In this document: piece after piece, positions 1 through 6,644 of the stretch
Layout: each line of letters opens with the position of its first letter
How positions within the stretch are numbered: the stretch's first letter is position 1
Source of the DNA: Patescibacteria group bacterium
GTDB taxonomy: Bacteria; Patescibacteriota; Patescibacteriia; UBA2591; JAQWAS01
Direction: 5' to 3'
Assembly: GCA_028707495.1 (NCBI GenBank)
Contig: JAQWAS010000003.1
Span: 1 to 47,710, forward strand
DNA: 47,710 nucleotides
Notes under the pieces: model-generated
What the model was told of the DNA's origin: nothing
The model's input: only the letters and a program-made list of their open reading frames with translations
The model's database searches: none
Made by a program: the position numbers and the translations under genes

Positions 1-521
1 CACGATCTCGCATTAGTATCACCTTATTTGATCAATATGGCGACGTATTAAAACAACCCAACATTGAAATCCATTTAGATTTAATTCCCACACCAGAGAT
101 GGAACGATTGACTTACGATGATGACGAGATGGGTTATTTAACTCAAACAATTGTCACGACTAACGATCAAGGCGAGGCTAACACTTTTTACAATTCAGGC
201 CACTTACCCTTGGAATTAATCTTGTCAGCCCAAGCGCCTGAGTATCCCGACATCTTTGATGACACCCTCGACATTATTTTAACCCAAGCGCCACGTCCTT
301 ATTTAAAACTTACCAAAAGTGTGGTTGTCACGCGAGCCAGTGAAGTTCAGAACGACGATGACGAAGAAACTACCACCTGGGGTGTTTTAGCTGGTGCCGT
401 GGGTTGCTTAATGTCTTTTATGCCGTGGTATATGTATGCTTTAGCCGTTATCTTATTCATCGCTTTATTCTGGCAAAAGGATTGGGGAAAGAAGATGAAG
501 CGGTGGTGGAGGCGACAATAA
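1..521 (+). CDS. C-terminal end of an Ig-like, membrane-anchored surface protein (partial)
   Basis: The reading frame is open from the left edge (first full codon at base 3), so only the C-terminal part of a larger protein is present. The visible sequence begins with a beta-rich stretch (ITLFDQYGDVLKQPNIEIHL, then TTNDQGEANTFYNSGHLPLE) resembling a Big_1/invasin-type Ig-like domain, in which a 'D.GEA' turn precedes the last strands. An acidic linker (NDDDEE) follows, then a hydrophobic segment with a conserved-looking proline break (MSFMPWYMYALAVILFIALF), and a very basic tail (KKMKRWWRRQ). Acidic outside, hydrophobic span and basic end together suggest a C-terminal membrane anchor with the Ig-like part outside the cell. 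The specific function is unknown. The Ig-like call is from pattern only. Confidence 0.6.
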   Translation, partial: RSRISITLFDQYGDVLKQPNIEIHLDLIPTPEMERLTYDDDEMGYLTQTIVTTNDQGEANTFYNSGHLPLELILSAQAPEYPDIFDDTLDIILTQAPRPYLKLTKSVVVTRASEVQNDDDEETTTWGVLAGAVGCLMSFMPWYMYALAVILFIALFWQKDWGKKMKRWWRRQ

Positions 522-559
522 AATTAATTTTAAAATTTAAAAATAAATAACAAAAAAAT

Positions 560-916
560 ATGATTCAAGAAATCAAAAAAATCAACGCCTTATCTACGGC
601 CAAAATTTACGCTCTAATTTTGGGGGTAATTTATTTAGTAGGTATTTTAGTTTTAATCATCCTAGCAGTGATTGGTTCTGGTTTCAGTTGGGTTAGCCAG
701 GCTGGAGTTACCGTTTGGTCGATTTTAAGTACAATCATTTTAGCGATTGTCATTGGCTTGGTAAGTGGCTTTATTCTAGGTGGCGTGAGTGCTTGGATTT
801 ATAATCTGGTTGCGCCTTGGATTGGTGGAGTAAAAATTGAATTAGATAAACCTCAAGAACCACAAGACAAGATTAAAACTAAAACAGAAACTAAAATTAA
901 AACTAGGAAAAAATAA
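560..916 (+). CDS. Small two-segment membrane protein, unknown function
   Basis: A 118-residue protein with two long hydrophobic segments, roughly residues 17-42 and 51-80. A short conserved-looking stretch follows (AWIYNLVAPWIGGVKIEL), and the tail is Lys/Thr-rich and charged. It starts 38 bases after the preceding gene and probably shares its transcript, which ends at the hairpin at 929-966. No Shine-Dalgarno sequence is visible before the ATG, as for most genes here. Small proteins ending in 'IYN...WVGGIEIEL'-like motifs are, as I recall, common in Patescibacteria genomes. I do not know a function and assign none. Confidence 0.7.
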   Translation: MIQEIKKINALSTAKIYALILGVIYLVGILVLIILAVIGSGFSWVSQAGVTVWSILSTIILAIVIGLVSGFILGGVSAWIYNLVAPWIGGVKIELDKPQEPQDKIKTKTETKIKTRKK

Positions 917-928
917 ATTTTTATTTTT

Positions 929-966
929 AAAACAGGCTTAATTCTAAAAAATCAAAGTCTGTTTTT
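929..966 (+). terminator. Rho-independent-type terminator
   Basis: An 11-bp stem pairs bases 929-939 with 955-965, with one G-U pair. The right arm itself ends in a T run. It lies between the small membrane protein gene and the gyrB promoter. Confidence 0.65.
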
Positions 967-981
967 AATTAGATTTAAGGC

Positions 982-1010
982 TTGTAATTAAGTTAAAAAA
1001 TTGCTATAAT
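982..1010 (+). promoter_or_regulatory. gyrB promoter, extended -10
   Basis: TTGTAA (982-987), 17-bp spacer, TATAAT (1005-1010). The -10 box is preceded by TGC, giving an extended -10. It predicts a leader of about 20 nt before the gyrB ATG at 1037. Confidence 0.7.
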
Positions 1011-1036
1011 TTAAAGATAATTGAGAATATTTTAAT

Positions 1037-3106
1037 ATGACTAAAACAAACAAAGAAGCGACAATGTCAAACCAATCAACCGAAAATAAAATCAGTAAAA
1101 AATCAGATTATCGTGCCAAAGATATTACTGTATTGGAGGGCTTAGATCCAGTTAGAAAACGTCCGGCGATGTATATTGGTTCGACTGGTATTGAAGGTTT
1201 ACATCATTTAATTTGGGAAGCTGTTGACAATTCCATTGATGAAGCCATGGCGGGCTATTGTGATTCTATTGAAGTAGCAATTTTACCCGAGAATGCAATT
1301 CGTGTTAGTGATAATGGTCGAGGTATTCCAGTTGATATTCATTCACAAACCAAAAAATCAGCCTTAGAATTAGTCATGACCAAACTACATGCTGGCGGTA
1401 AGTTTGACAATAACGCCTATAAAGTTTCGGGCGGTTTACATGGTGTAGGTATATCTTGTGTCAATGCTTTATCAACTTGGTTGCGGGCCGAAGTTCGTCG
1501 AGATGGTAAAATTTATGTTCAGGAATATAAAATTGGCAAACCGCAAGCCAAAGTTAAAAGTATTGGCAAAACTTCAGAAAATGGCACAACGGTTATTTTT
1601 AAACCAGATGAAACTATTTTTAAAACGACAGAATTTAATTTTAAAACTATTTTAACTCACTTACGACAGCAAGCTTATTTAACCAAGGGCGTTAAAATAA
1701 AAATCAGAGATGAACGCAATCAAAACGAAATTAAAGAATATAATTTTTATTTTGAAGGTGGGTTAATTTCCTATATTAAACATTTAAATCATAATAATAA
1801 AAAAGAGCAACAAAACATTTTTTACGTTGAAAAAGAGTCAGAGGGGATTAAAGTTGAAGTAGCTTTACAATATACTGACGAATACAAAGAAAGTGTTTTT
1901 ACTTTCGCTAATAATATTTTCACGGTTGAGGGCGGTACTCATTTGTCTGGTTTTAAAGCAGCCTTAACGCGGAGCATTAATGCTATTGCCAGAGAAAAAG
2001 CGATTTTGAAAGATAAAGAAGATAATTTAAGCGGTGATGATATTCGTGAAGGATTAACAGCAGTTATTAGTGTTAAAGTTCCGGATCCACAATTTGAAGG
2101 TCAAACTAAAAGTAAATTAGGCAACCCCGAGGGTCGAACAGCTGTTGAAACTGTTTTTGCTGAAGCTTTTAATGATTTTTTAAGAGAAAATCCAGCCGAC
2201 GCTAATAATATTATAAAAAAATGTTTATTGGCTTCGCGAGCGCGTCAGGCAGCCAAGAGCGCACGTGAAACTGTTTTACGTAAAGGCGTTTTAGATGGTA
2301 TGACTTTACCTGGTAAATTAGCCGATTGCTCTAATCAAGAACCAGAAAAATGTGAGTTATTTATAGTCGAGGGTGATTCAGCTGGCGGTTCAGCCAAACA
2401 GGGTCGCGATCGTGAATTTCAAGCCATTCTACCACTAAGGGGTAAAATTTTAAATGTCGAAAGAACACGTTTAGATAAAATTTTAGCTAACGAAGAAATC
2501 AAATCTTTGATTATTGCCATGGGGACTAGTATTGGCGAGGAATTTGAAGTAGAAAGATTACGTTATCACAAAGTTATTATTATGACCGATGCGGATGTTG
2601 ACGGATCACATATTCAAACGCTTTTATTAACTCTTTTCTACCGTTATTTTCAAAATTTAATTATTCAGGGAAATCTGTATATTGCTCAACCACCATTATA
2701 TAAGGTTAAAAGTGGTAAAGAATCAAAATATATTTATTCAGATGAAGAATTAACTAGTTTTAAAAATAAGTTAGCTAAAACAAAAACACCAATAGAGATT
2801 AAAAATCTAAAACAGGACGCAGAGACCGGATTTAGTAAAAAAGAAATTAATGATGAAGAAATAGAAGATAAGGTCGATTTAGAAGCAAAATTAGATATTC
2901 AGCGCTATAAAGGTTTGGGCGAAATGAATCCTGATCAGTTATGGGAAACTACTATGAACCCAGACCATCGTGTCTTGAAACAAGTTAAAATTGAAGACGC
3001 GGAAGAGGCCGACCATATTTTCGAAACTTTAATGGGTAAGGAAGTTCAGCCTCGAAAAATTTTTATTCAAACTCACGCTAAACGAGTCAAAAATTTAGAC
3101 ATTTAA
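1037..3106 (+). CDS. gyrB: DNA gyrase subunit B
   Basis: ATPase subunit of type II topoisomerase, which with GyrA introduces negative supercoils. At 689 residues it is the compact form without the long insert of proteobacterial GyrB. GHKL ATPase motifs are in order: EAVDNSIDEA near residue 65, DNGRGIP near 93, and GGKFDNNAYKVSGGLHGVG near 120. The transducer is followed by the TOPRIM domain with its catalytic glutamate in VEGDSAGG (near 445) and the metal site DADVDG (near 518). The C-terminal tail contains QRYKGLGEMN. The start at 1037 adds nine residues before a second ATG at 1064. Either is possible, since neither has a Shine-Dalgarno sequence. It has its own extended -10 promoter and sits between two terminator-like hairpins, so it is probably monocistronic. 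gyrA is not in the window. Confidence 0.97.
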   Translation: MTKTNKEATMSNQSTENKISKKSDYRAKDITVLEGLDPVRKRPAMYIGSTGIEGLHHLIWEAVDNSIDEAMAGYCDSIEVAILPENAIRVSDNGRGIPVDIHSQTKKSALELVMTKLHAGGKFDNNAYKVSGGLHGVGISCVNALSTWLRAEVRRDGKIYVQEYKIGKPQAKVKSIGKTSENGTTVIFKPDETIFKTTEFNFKTILTHLRQQAYLTKGVKIKIRDERNQNEIKEYNFYFEGGLISYIKHLNHNNKKEQQNIFYVEKESEGIKVEVALQYTDEYKESVFTFANNIFTVEGGTHLSGFKAALTRSINAIAREKAILKDKEDNLSGDDIREGLTAVISVKVPDPQFEGQTKSKLGNPEGRTAVETVFAEAFNDFLRENPADANNIIKKCLLASRARQAAKSARETVLRKGVLDGMTLPGKLADCSNQEPEKCELFIVEGDSAGGSAKQGRDREFQAILPLRGKILNVERTRLDKILANEEIKSLIIAMGTSIGEEFEVERLRYHKVIIMTDADVDGSHIQTLLLTLFYRYFQNLIIQGNLYIAQPPLYKVKSGKESKYIYSDEELTSFKNKLAKTKTPIEIKNLKQDAETGFSKKEINDEEIEDKVDLEAKLDIQRYKGLGEMNPDQLWETTMNPDHRVLKQVKIEDAEEADHIFETLMGKEVQPRKIFIQTHAKRVKNLDI

Positions 3107-3164
3107 AAGTTTTAAAATAATTTATTTAAAAATTTGTATATTTAAATTTTTGCATGTCTTGGGG

Positions 3165-3201
3165 TTATCCACTTGTATTATTTTTAATTTTGATTTATAT
3201 T
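3165..3201 (+). promoter_or_regulatory. secE-nusG-rplKA promoter with overlapping DnaA-box-like site
   Basis: TTGTAT (3173-3178), 17-bp spacer, TATATT (3196-3201). Immediately upstream and overlapping the -35 by one base is TTATCCACT (3165-3173), one mismatch from the DnaA box consensus TTATNCACA. It is single, so it may be chance. Confidence 0.5.
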
Positions 3202-3214
3202 AATAATATAGATT

Positions 3215-3233
3215 AGCCCGAAAAGGGCTTTTT
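3215..3233 (+). terminator. Short GC hairpin with T tract before secE
   Basis: AGCCC (3215-3219) pairs with GGGCT (3225-3229) across a GAAAA loop and is followed by a run of five T. It looks like a terminator for gyrB read-through. However, it lies downstream of the predicted secE promoter and only 13 bases before the secE ATG, so it could also act as a leader attenuator. Confidence 0.5.
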
Positions 3234-3246
3234 AAAAACCAAATTT

Positions 3247-3432
3247 ATGTCTAACAAATTATTTAATTATTTTAAGGAATCTAAACACGAACTTAAAAAA
3301 GTAACTTGGCCCGGCAAAGAAAAAACCGCTAAGGATGCTGTAATGATCGTGGTAGTTATTTTTGTTGCTGCCGCTTTTTTAGGTCTGTTAGATTTTGGTT
3401 TAACTAAACTATTGGAAATATTATTAAAATAA
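3247..3432 (+). CDS. secE: Preprotein translocase subunit SecE
   Basis: A 61-residue single-span SecE that clamps the SecY channel. The family signature is clear: an amphipathic N-terminal helix with ELKKVTWPGKEKTAKDA (residues about 15-31), then one transmembrane helix (about 33-54). The length is typical of the short SecE of non-enteric bacteria. It is followed 7 bases later by nusG, the classic secE-nusG-rplK-rplA order. The usual upstream tRNA-Trp and rpmG of many bacteria are absent here. Confidence 0.95.
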   Translation: MSNKLFNYFKESKHELKKVTWPGKEKTAKDAVMIVVVIFVAAAFLGLLDFGLTKLLEILLK

Positions 3433-3439
3433 AATTTAT

Positions 3440-3985
3440 ATGCCTAAACAAACATCACAGGAAGGTAAACGATGGTATGCTATTCATACTTATTCGGGCT
3501 ATGAAGAAAATGTCGCACAAAACTTAAAACAGCGTATCAAATCCATGGACATGGAAGATAAGGTGTTAGATATTATAGTGCCCAAAGAAAAAAAAATTAA
3601 AATTAAAAATGGTAAAAGAACAATTATTGAAGAAAAGATTTTTCCAGGTTATGTTTTGGTTGAAATGGTAGTGACCGATGATTCATGGTATGTAGTTAGA
3701 AACACTCCCAATGTCACCGGTTTTATTGGTGCGGGGACGGTTCCAACGCCAGTTTCTGATGAAGAAATTGCTGAACTACAAAAGCGAATGGGCGTTCAAG
3801 AGCCAGAATATAAAATTGATATTAAAAAAGGAACGCCAGTTAGAATCGTCGATGGTCCATTTAAAGATTCCGAAGGCAAAATTTCAGAAATTAATAAAGA
3901 AAAGGGGACAGTCAAAATTTTAATTAATATGTTTGGCAGAGAAACGCCAGTTGAACTAGATTATTTACAAATTAAAAAACTTTAA
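3440..3985 (+). CDS. nusG: Transcription termination/antitermination protein NusG
   Basis: A 181-residue NusG. The N-terminal NGN domain begins KRWYAIHTYSGYEENVAQNL and carries the FPGYVLVEM strand and WYVVRNTPNVTGFIG. The C-terminal KOW domain (about residues 127-180) contains the KGTPVRIVDGPFKDSEGKI motif. NGN binds RNA polymerase, and KOW links it to Rho or ribosomal protein S10. It follows secE by 7 bases without a Shine-Dalgarno sequence. Confidence 0.97.
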   Translation: MPKQTSQEGKRWYAIHTYSGYEENVAQNLKQRIKSMDMEDKVLDIIVPKEKKIKIKNGKRTIIEEKIFPGYVLVEMVVTDDSWYVVRNTPNVTGFIGAGTVPTPVSDEEIAELQKRMGVQEPEYKIDIKKGTPVRIVDGPFKDSEGKISEINKEKGTVKILINMFGRETPVELDYLQIKKL

Positions 3986-4029
3986 TTAATTCACAGATGA
4001 ATTATTAAAATTTAATGATATTAAAATAT

Positions 4030-4455
4030 ATGGCAAAAAAGATAAAGACAATTATAAAATTACAAATTTCAGGTGGACAAGCTAATCCAGCTCCTCCCGT
4101 TGGTCCAGCTTTGGGTCAACATGGTTTAAATATTCAAGATTTTTGTACACAATTCAACGATAAAACACGTGACAAAATGGGTGATGTGGTTCCAGTTGAA
4201 ATTACGGTTTATGAAGATAGAAGTTTTGATTTTATTTGCAAAACTCCACCAGCGGCTGAATTATTAAAAAAGGCAGCTGGAGTTCAGAAGGGTTCCAGCA
4301 AGCCCTTACAAGAAAAAATAGCTAAAGTTAGTAAAAGTCAATTAAGACAAATTGCTGAAACTAAATTACCAGATTTAAACACCAATAACGTTGACCAAGC
4401 AATGAAAATTATTGAGGGCACGGCTCGACAAATGGGTTTAGAAGTTAAAGATTAA
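4030..4455 (+). CDS. rplK: 50S ribosomal protein L11
   Basis: A 141-residue L11, part of the GTPase-associated centre of the 50S subunit. The conserved N-terminal domain has [20 protein letters not shown] followed by QHGLNI. The C-terminal rRNA-binding domain ends ...[12 protein letters not shown]. The start at 4030 (MAKKIKTII) matches the family. An upstream in-frame ATG at 4015 would add five unconserved residues and is less likely. Third gene of the secE operon. Confidence 0.96.
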   Translation: MAKKIKTIIKLQISGGQANPAPPVGPALGQHGLNIQDFCTQFNDKTRDKMGDVVPVEITVYEDRSFDFICKTPPAAELLKKAAGVQKGSSKPLQEKIAKVSKSQLRQIAETKLPDLNTNNVDQAMKIIEGTARQMGLEVKD

Positions 4456-4477
4456 AATTAATAAATAAATTTTTAAT

Positions 4478-5125
4478 ATGGAAATCGATACAAATAAAAT
4501 TTATGCCTTAGAAGAAGCAGTGGATGTAATTAAAAAAAATCCAGTAGCTAAATTTGATGAAACAATTGAGTTGCATTTACGTTTAGGTATTAATGTTAAA
4601 AAAACTGAACAACAGGTTCGCGGAAACGTAGTCTTGCCTCATGGCACTAGTAAAAAATTAACCATTGCGGCTATTGTTAACCCTGCCAAACAAGCTGAAG
4701 CTAAAAAGGCTGGCGCTAATATAGTGGGCGGTCCAGAATTGATTGAAGAGATAAAAAAAACCAAAAAATGTGATTTTGATGTTTTAGTTACTGAACCAGC
4801 TTTAATGAAAGACATGGCACAAGTTGCTCGAGTTTTGGGTCCACGTGGTTTAATGCCAGCCCCCAAAAATGGCACAGTTAGTGATGATGTCGTTGGTATG
4901 ATTGAAGAATTAAAAAAAGGTAAAATTAATTTTAAAAATGATGATTCAGGTATAATTCATCAGGCAGTTGGTAAAATGTCATGGGATAAAGAAAAATTAA
5001 TTGAAAATACCCAGAAATTTATTGAAGCTGTTATTAAAGCTAAGCCGGCTGGTGTTAAGGGTAATTATATTAAAAAAATTACCATGTGTTCAACTATGGG
5101 CAAAAGTTTAAAAGTAGAGATGTAG
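4478..5125 (+). CDS. rplA: 50S ribosomal protein L1
   Basis: A 215-residue L1, the L1-stalk protein and in many bacteria the translational repressor of its own operon. Family motifs are EQQVRGNVVLPHGTSK, VLGPRGLMPAPKNGTV and GKMSWDKEKLIEN. It lacks about 15 basic N-terminal residues that precede 'Y(S/A)LEEAV' in most bacterial L1 proteins. No upstream start would restore them. Last gene of the operon, followed by a strong hairpin. The usual next genes, rplJ and rplL, lie 40 kb away in this window. Confidence 0.95.
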   Translation: MEIDTNKIYALEEAVDVIKKNPVAKFDETIELHLRLGINVKKTEQQVRGNVVLPHGTSKKLTIAAIVNPAKQAEAKKAGANIVGGPELIEEIKKTKKCDFDVLVTEPALMKDMAQVARVLGPRGLMPAPKNGTVSDDVVGMIEELKKGKINFKNDDSGIIHQAVGKMSWDKEKLIENTQKFIEAVIKAKPAGVKGNYIKKITMCSTMGKSLKVEM

Positions 5126-5150
5126 ATAGAGTTGATTATATTTTATTTAA

Positions 5151-5182
5151 TAGAAGGCGACACGTCGACGTGTCGCTTTCTT
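5151..5182 (+). terminator. Long perfect hairpin after rplA
   Basis: A 20-bp perfect palindrome (5157-5176) containing TCGA at its centre extends to a stem of about 13 bp (5152-5164 with 5169-5181). The T tract is weak (TTTCTTATTT). It probably ends the secE-rplA transcript. Confidence 0.6.
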
Positions 5183-5206
5183 ATTTGTGTGATTAAAAAT
5201 TTGCTC

Positions 5207-5235
5207 TTGACATTTTATTTTAAATGTGCTAAAAT
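5207..5235 (+). promoter_or_regulatory. Strong promoter of the 61-residue peptide gene
   Basis: TTGACA (5207-5212), 17-bp spacer, TAAAAT (5230-5235) preceded by TGC (extended -10). It matches the -35 consensus exactly. Confidence 0.8.
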
Positions 5236-5278
5236 TAATATAAGAACAAAACAAGCACATTTTATAAAAGGAGTAAAA

Positions 5279-5464
5279 ATGGAAGATTTAATTTCCATAT
5301 TTTTTCTTTTGGGTATAGCAATTCTGACATTAAAGTGGTTGTCTAAGCAAGACTGCCCTTTGGGTCAGGTGGCAAAACAAGTCTTGGATGAATTTAGGGG
5401 ACTACCAAAATTCATTTTCGACGTCATTATTGAAGACCTTCAAAGAAGAAACAAAAAACCATAA
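5279..5464 (+). CDS. Small single-span membrane peptide, SD-led monocistron
   Basis: A 61-residue protein of unknown function. Residues about 4-20 (LISIFFLLGIAILTLKW) form one hydrophobic segment. The rest is a charged, probably cytoplasmic tail ending QRRNKKP. I chose the ATG at 5279 because it has a strong Shine-Dalgarno sequence (AAGGAG at 5268-5273, 5-nt spacing), which is rare in this window. The frame is open further upstream to 5132, but that region contains the promoter and terminator. The gene is a self-contained unit: consensus promoter, Shine-Dalgarno sequence, short gene, strong terminator. This layout suggests a highly and independently expressed peptide. No family was recognised. 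Confidence 0.75.
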   Translation: MEDLISIFFLLGIAILTLKWLSKQDCPLGQVAKQVLDEFRGLPKFIFDVIIEDLQRRNKKP

Positions 5465-5465
5465 G

Positions 5466-5494
5466 CGAGTTGTTGAAGAGCAACTCGTTTTTTT
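5466..5494 (+). terminator. Strong rho-independent terminator
   Basis: CGAGTTG (5466-5472) pairs with CAACTCG (5481-5487) and is followed by seven T. It begins two bases after the stop codon of the 61-residue peptide gene. Confidence 0.85.
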
Positions 5495-5521
5495 GCTTTT
5501 TTAATGTTTTTTTGCTAAAAT
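5493..5521 (+). promoter_or_regulatory. Promoter of the dTMP-supply operon
   Basis: TTGCTT (5493-5498), 17-bp spacer, TAAAAT (5516-5521) preceded by TGC. The -35 overlaps the T tract of the preceding terminator. Confidence 0.6.
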
Positions 5522-5551
5522 AAAAGAATCTAATATTTAAATTTTAAAAAT

Positions 5552-6073
5552 ATGCAACAAGCAAGAAAAGACTGTCCTTCTTGGGACGAATATTTTATAA
5601 ACATTGCCAAAGAAGTCTCTAAGCGGTCAAAAGATCCATCCTCGCAAGTAGGTTGTGTGATTGTAGATGGAAAAAATAAGCCCATTTCTTTTGGCTATAA
5701 TGGTATGTTGGCTGATTGTGATGAAAGTTATATGACATGGGAACGTCCGATGAAATATCATCTAGTTTTACACGCGGAAATTAATGCTATTCTTTTTGCC
5801 AAGAGGGATTTAAAAGGTTGCAAACTTTATTCGGCTGTTGCGCCTTGTGAAAATTGTTTAAAATATATTTTACAAACTGGCATTCGAACTATAATTTATG
5901 AAAATGTGATGGTTAAAAGTGGTACACTGGGTAATGGAGTTCAAGATGATGCCAAGGAAGCAGTCACGCGATTAGTTAAATCAATTCAAGATTTAGATTT
6001 TAGAAATATTAATGGTCAAACATATTTAGATGAATTGTGGGGAGGAGAAGTTCCCGATTTTAAACAAAAATAA
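5552..6073 (+). CDS. dCMP deaminase family protein
   Basis: A 173-residue zinc-dependent deaminase. The catalytic motif HAEINAI (about residues 75-81) and the zinc ligands in PCENC (about 98-102) fit the CDA fold. The N-terminal SSQVGCVIVDGKNKPISFGYNGM is typical of dCMP deaminase/ComEB. The family reaction is dCMP to dUMP, which would feed the ThyX-like protein encoded two genes downstream. First gene of a run (5552-10305) with gaps of 15, 1, 11 and 8 bases. The context of ThyX and thymidylate kinase strongly favours dCMP as substrate over other cytidine-like bases. Confidence 0.88.
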   Translation: MQQARKDCPSWDEYFINIAKEVSKRSKDPSSQVGCVIVDGKNKPISFGYNGMLADCDESYMTWERPMKYHLVLHAEINAILFAKRDLKGCKLYSAVAPCENCLKYILQTGIRTIIYENVMVKSGTLGNGVQDDAKEAVTRLVKSIQDLDFRNINGQTYLDELWGGEVPDFKQK

Positions 6074-6088
6074 TTAAATAAAAATAAT

Positions 6089-6643
6089 ATGATAATTGGT
6101 ATCACTGGCACCTTGGGTGCTGGCAAAGGCACAATTGTTGAATATTTATTAAAAAAAGGTTTTAAGCACTATTCGGTGCGAGCTTATTTAACTGAAGAAA
6201 TAAAAAAACGTGGTTTAGAAATTAATCGCGACAGTATGGTACAAGTCGCTAATGACTTGCGAGAAAAAAATTCACCTAGTTATTTAGCTGAACAACTTTT
6301 TAAACAAGCTCAAACCTTAAATCAACCGGCGATTATTGAAAGTTTGCGTACAGTTGGTGAGGTTGAAAGTTTAAAAAATAAAGGTGAATTTTATTTATTA
6401 GCTGTTGACGCTGATCCAGAAATTAGATACAGAAGAGTTTTTCAGCGTCAAAGTTCAACTGACAATATTAGTTTTGAAAAATTTTTAGAAGACGAAGAAC
6501 GAGAGATGAAGTCAGACGATCCTAATAAACAAAATTTACAAGCATGCATAAAATTGGCTGATTTTAAATTAGAAAATAATGATGATTTTGAAAATTTATA
6601 TCAACAAATTGATCAGATTCTAAACAAGATTTCATCAAATTAA
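6089..6643 (+). CDS. P-loop kinase of the dephospho-CoA/nucleotide kinase type
   Basis: A 184-residue P-loop NTPase opening MIIGITGTLGAGKGT, with Walker A GTLGAGKGT at residues 7-15. A lid-like arginine-rich segment follows (DADPEIRYRRVFQRQ, about 109-123). The sequence resembles dephospho-CoA kinase and the archaeal UPF0200-type kinases, but no motif fixes the substrate. Its place between dCMP deaminase and the ThyX-like protein, 1 base before the latter, suggests a deoxynucleotide-related kinase. That is inference from context. No ACP- or CoA-pathway gene is nearby. Confidence 0.75.
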   Translation: MIIGITGTLGAGKGTIVEYLLKKGFKHYSVRAYLTEEIKKRGLEINRDSMVQVANDLREKNSPSYLAEQLFKQAQTLNQPAIIESLRTVGEVESLKNKGEFYLLAVDADPEIRYRRVFQRQSSTDNISFEKFLEDEEREMKSDDPNKQNLQACIKLADFKLENNDDFENLYQQIDQILNKISSN

Positions 6644-6644
6644 T

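Noticed and set aside
3165-3173. Replication origin suggested by gyrB and a DnaA-box-like site
   Set aside because: There is only a single box, with no dnaA or dnaN nearby and no AT-rich unwinding repeats distinct from background.
5132-5278. N-terminal extension of the 61-residue peptide gene (open frame from 5132)
   Set aside because: It would run through the rplA terminator hairpin and the promoter. The strong SD places the start at 5279.
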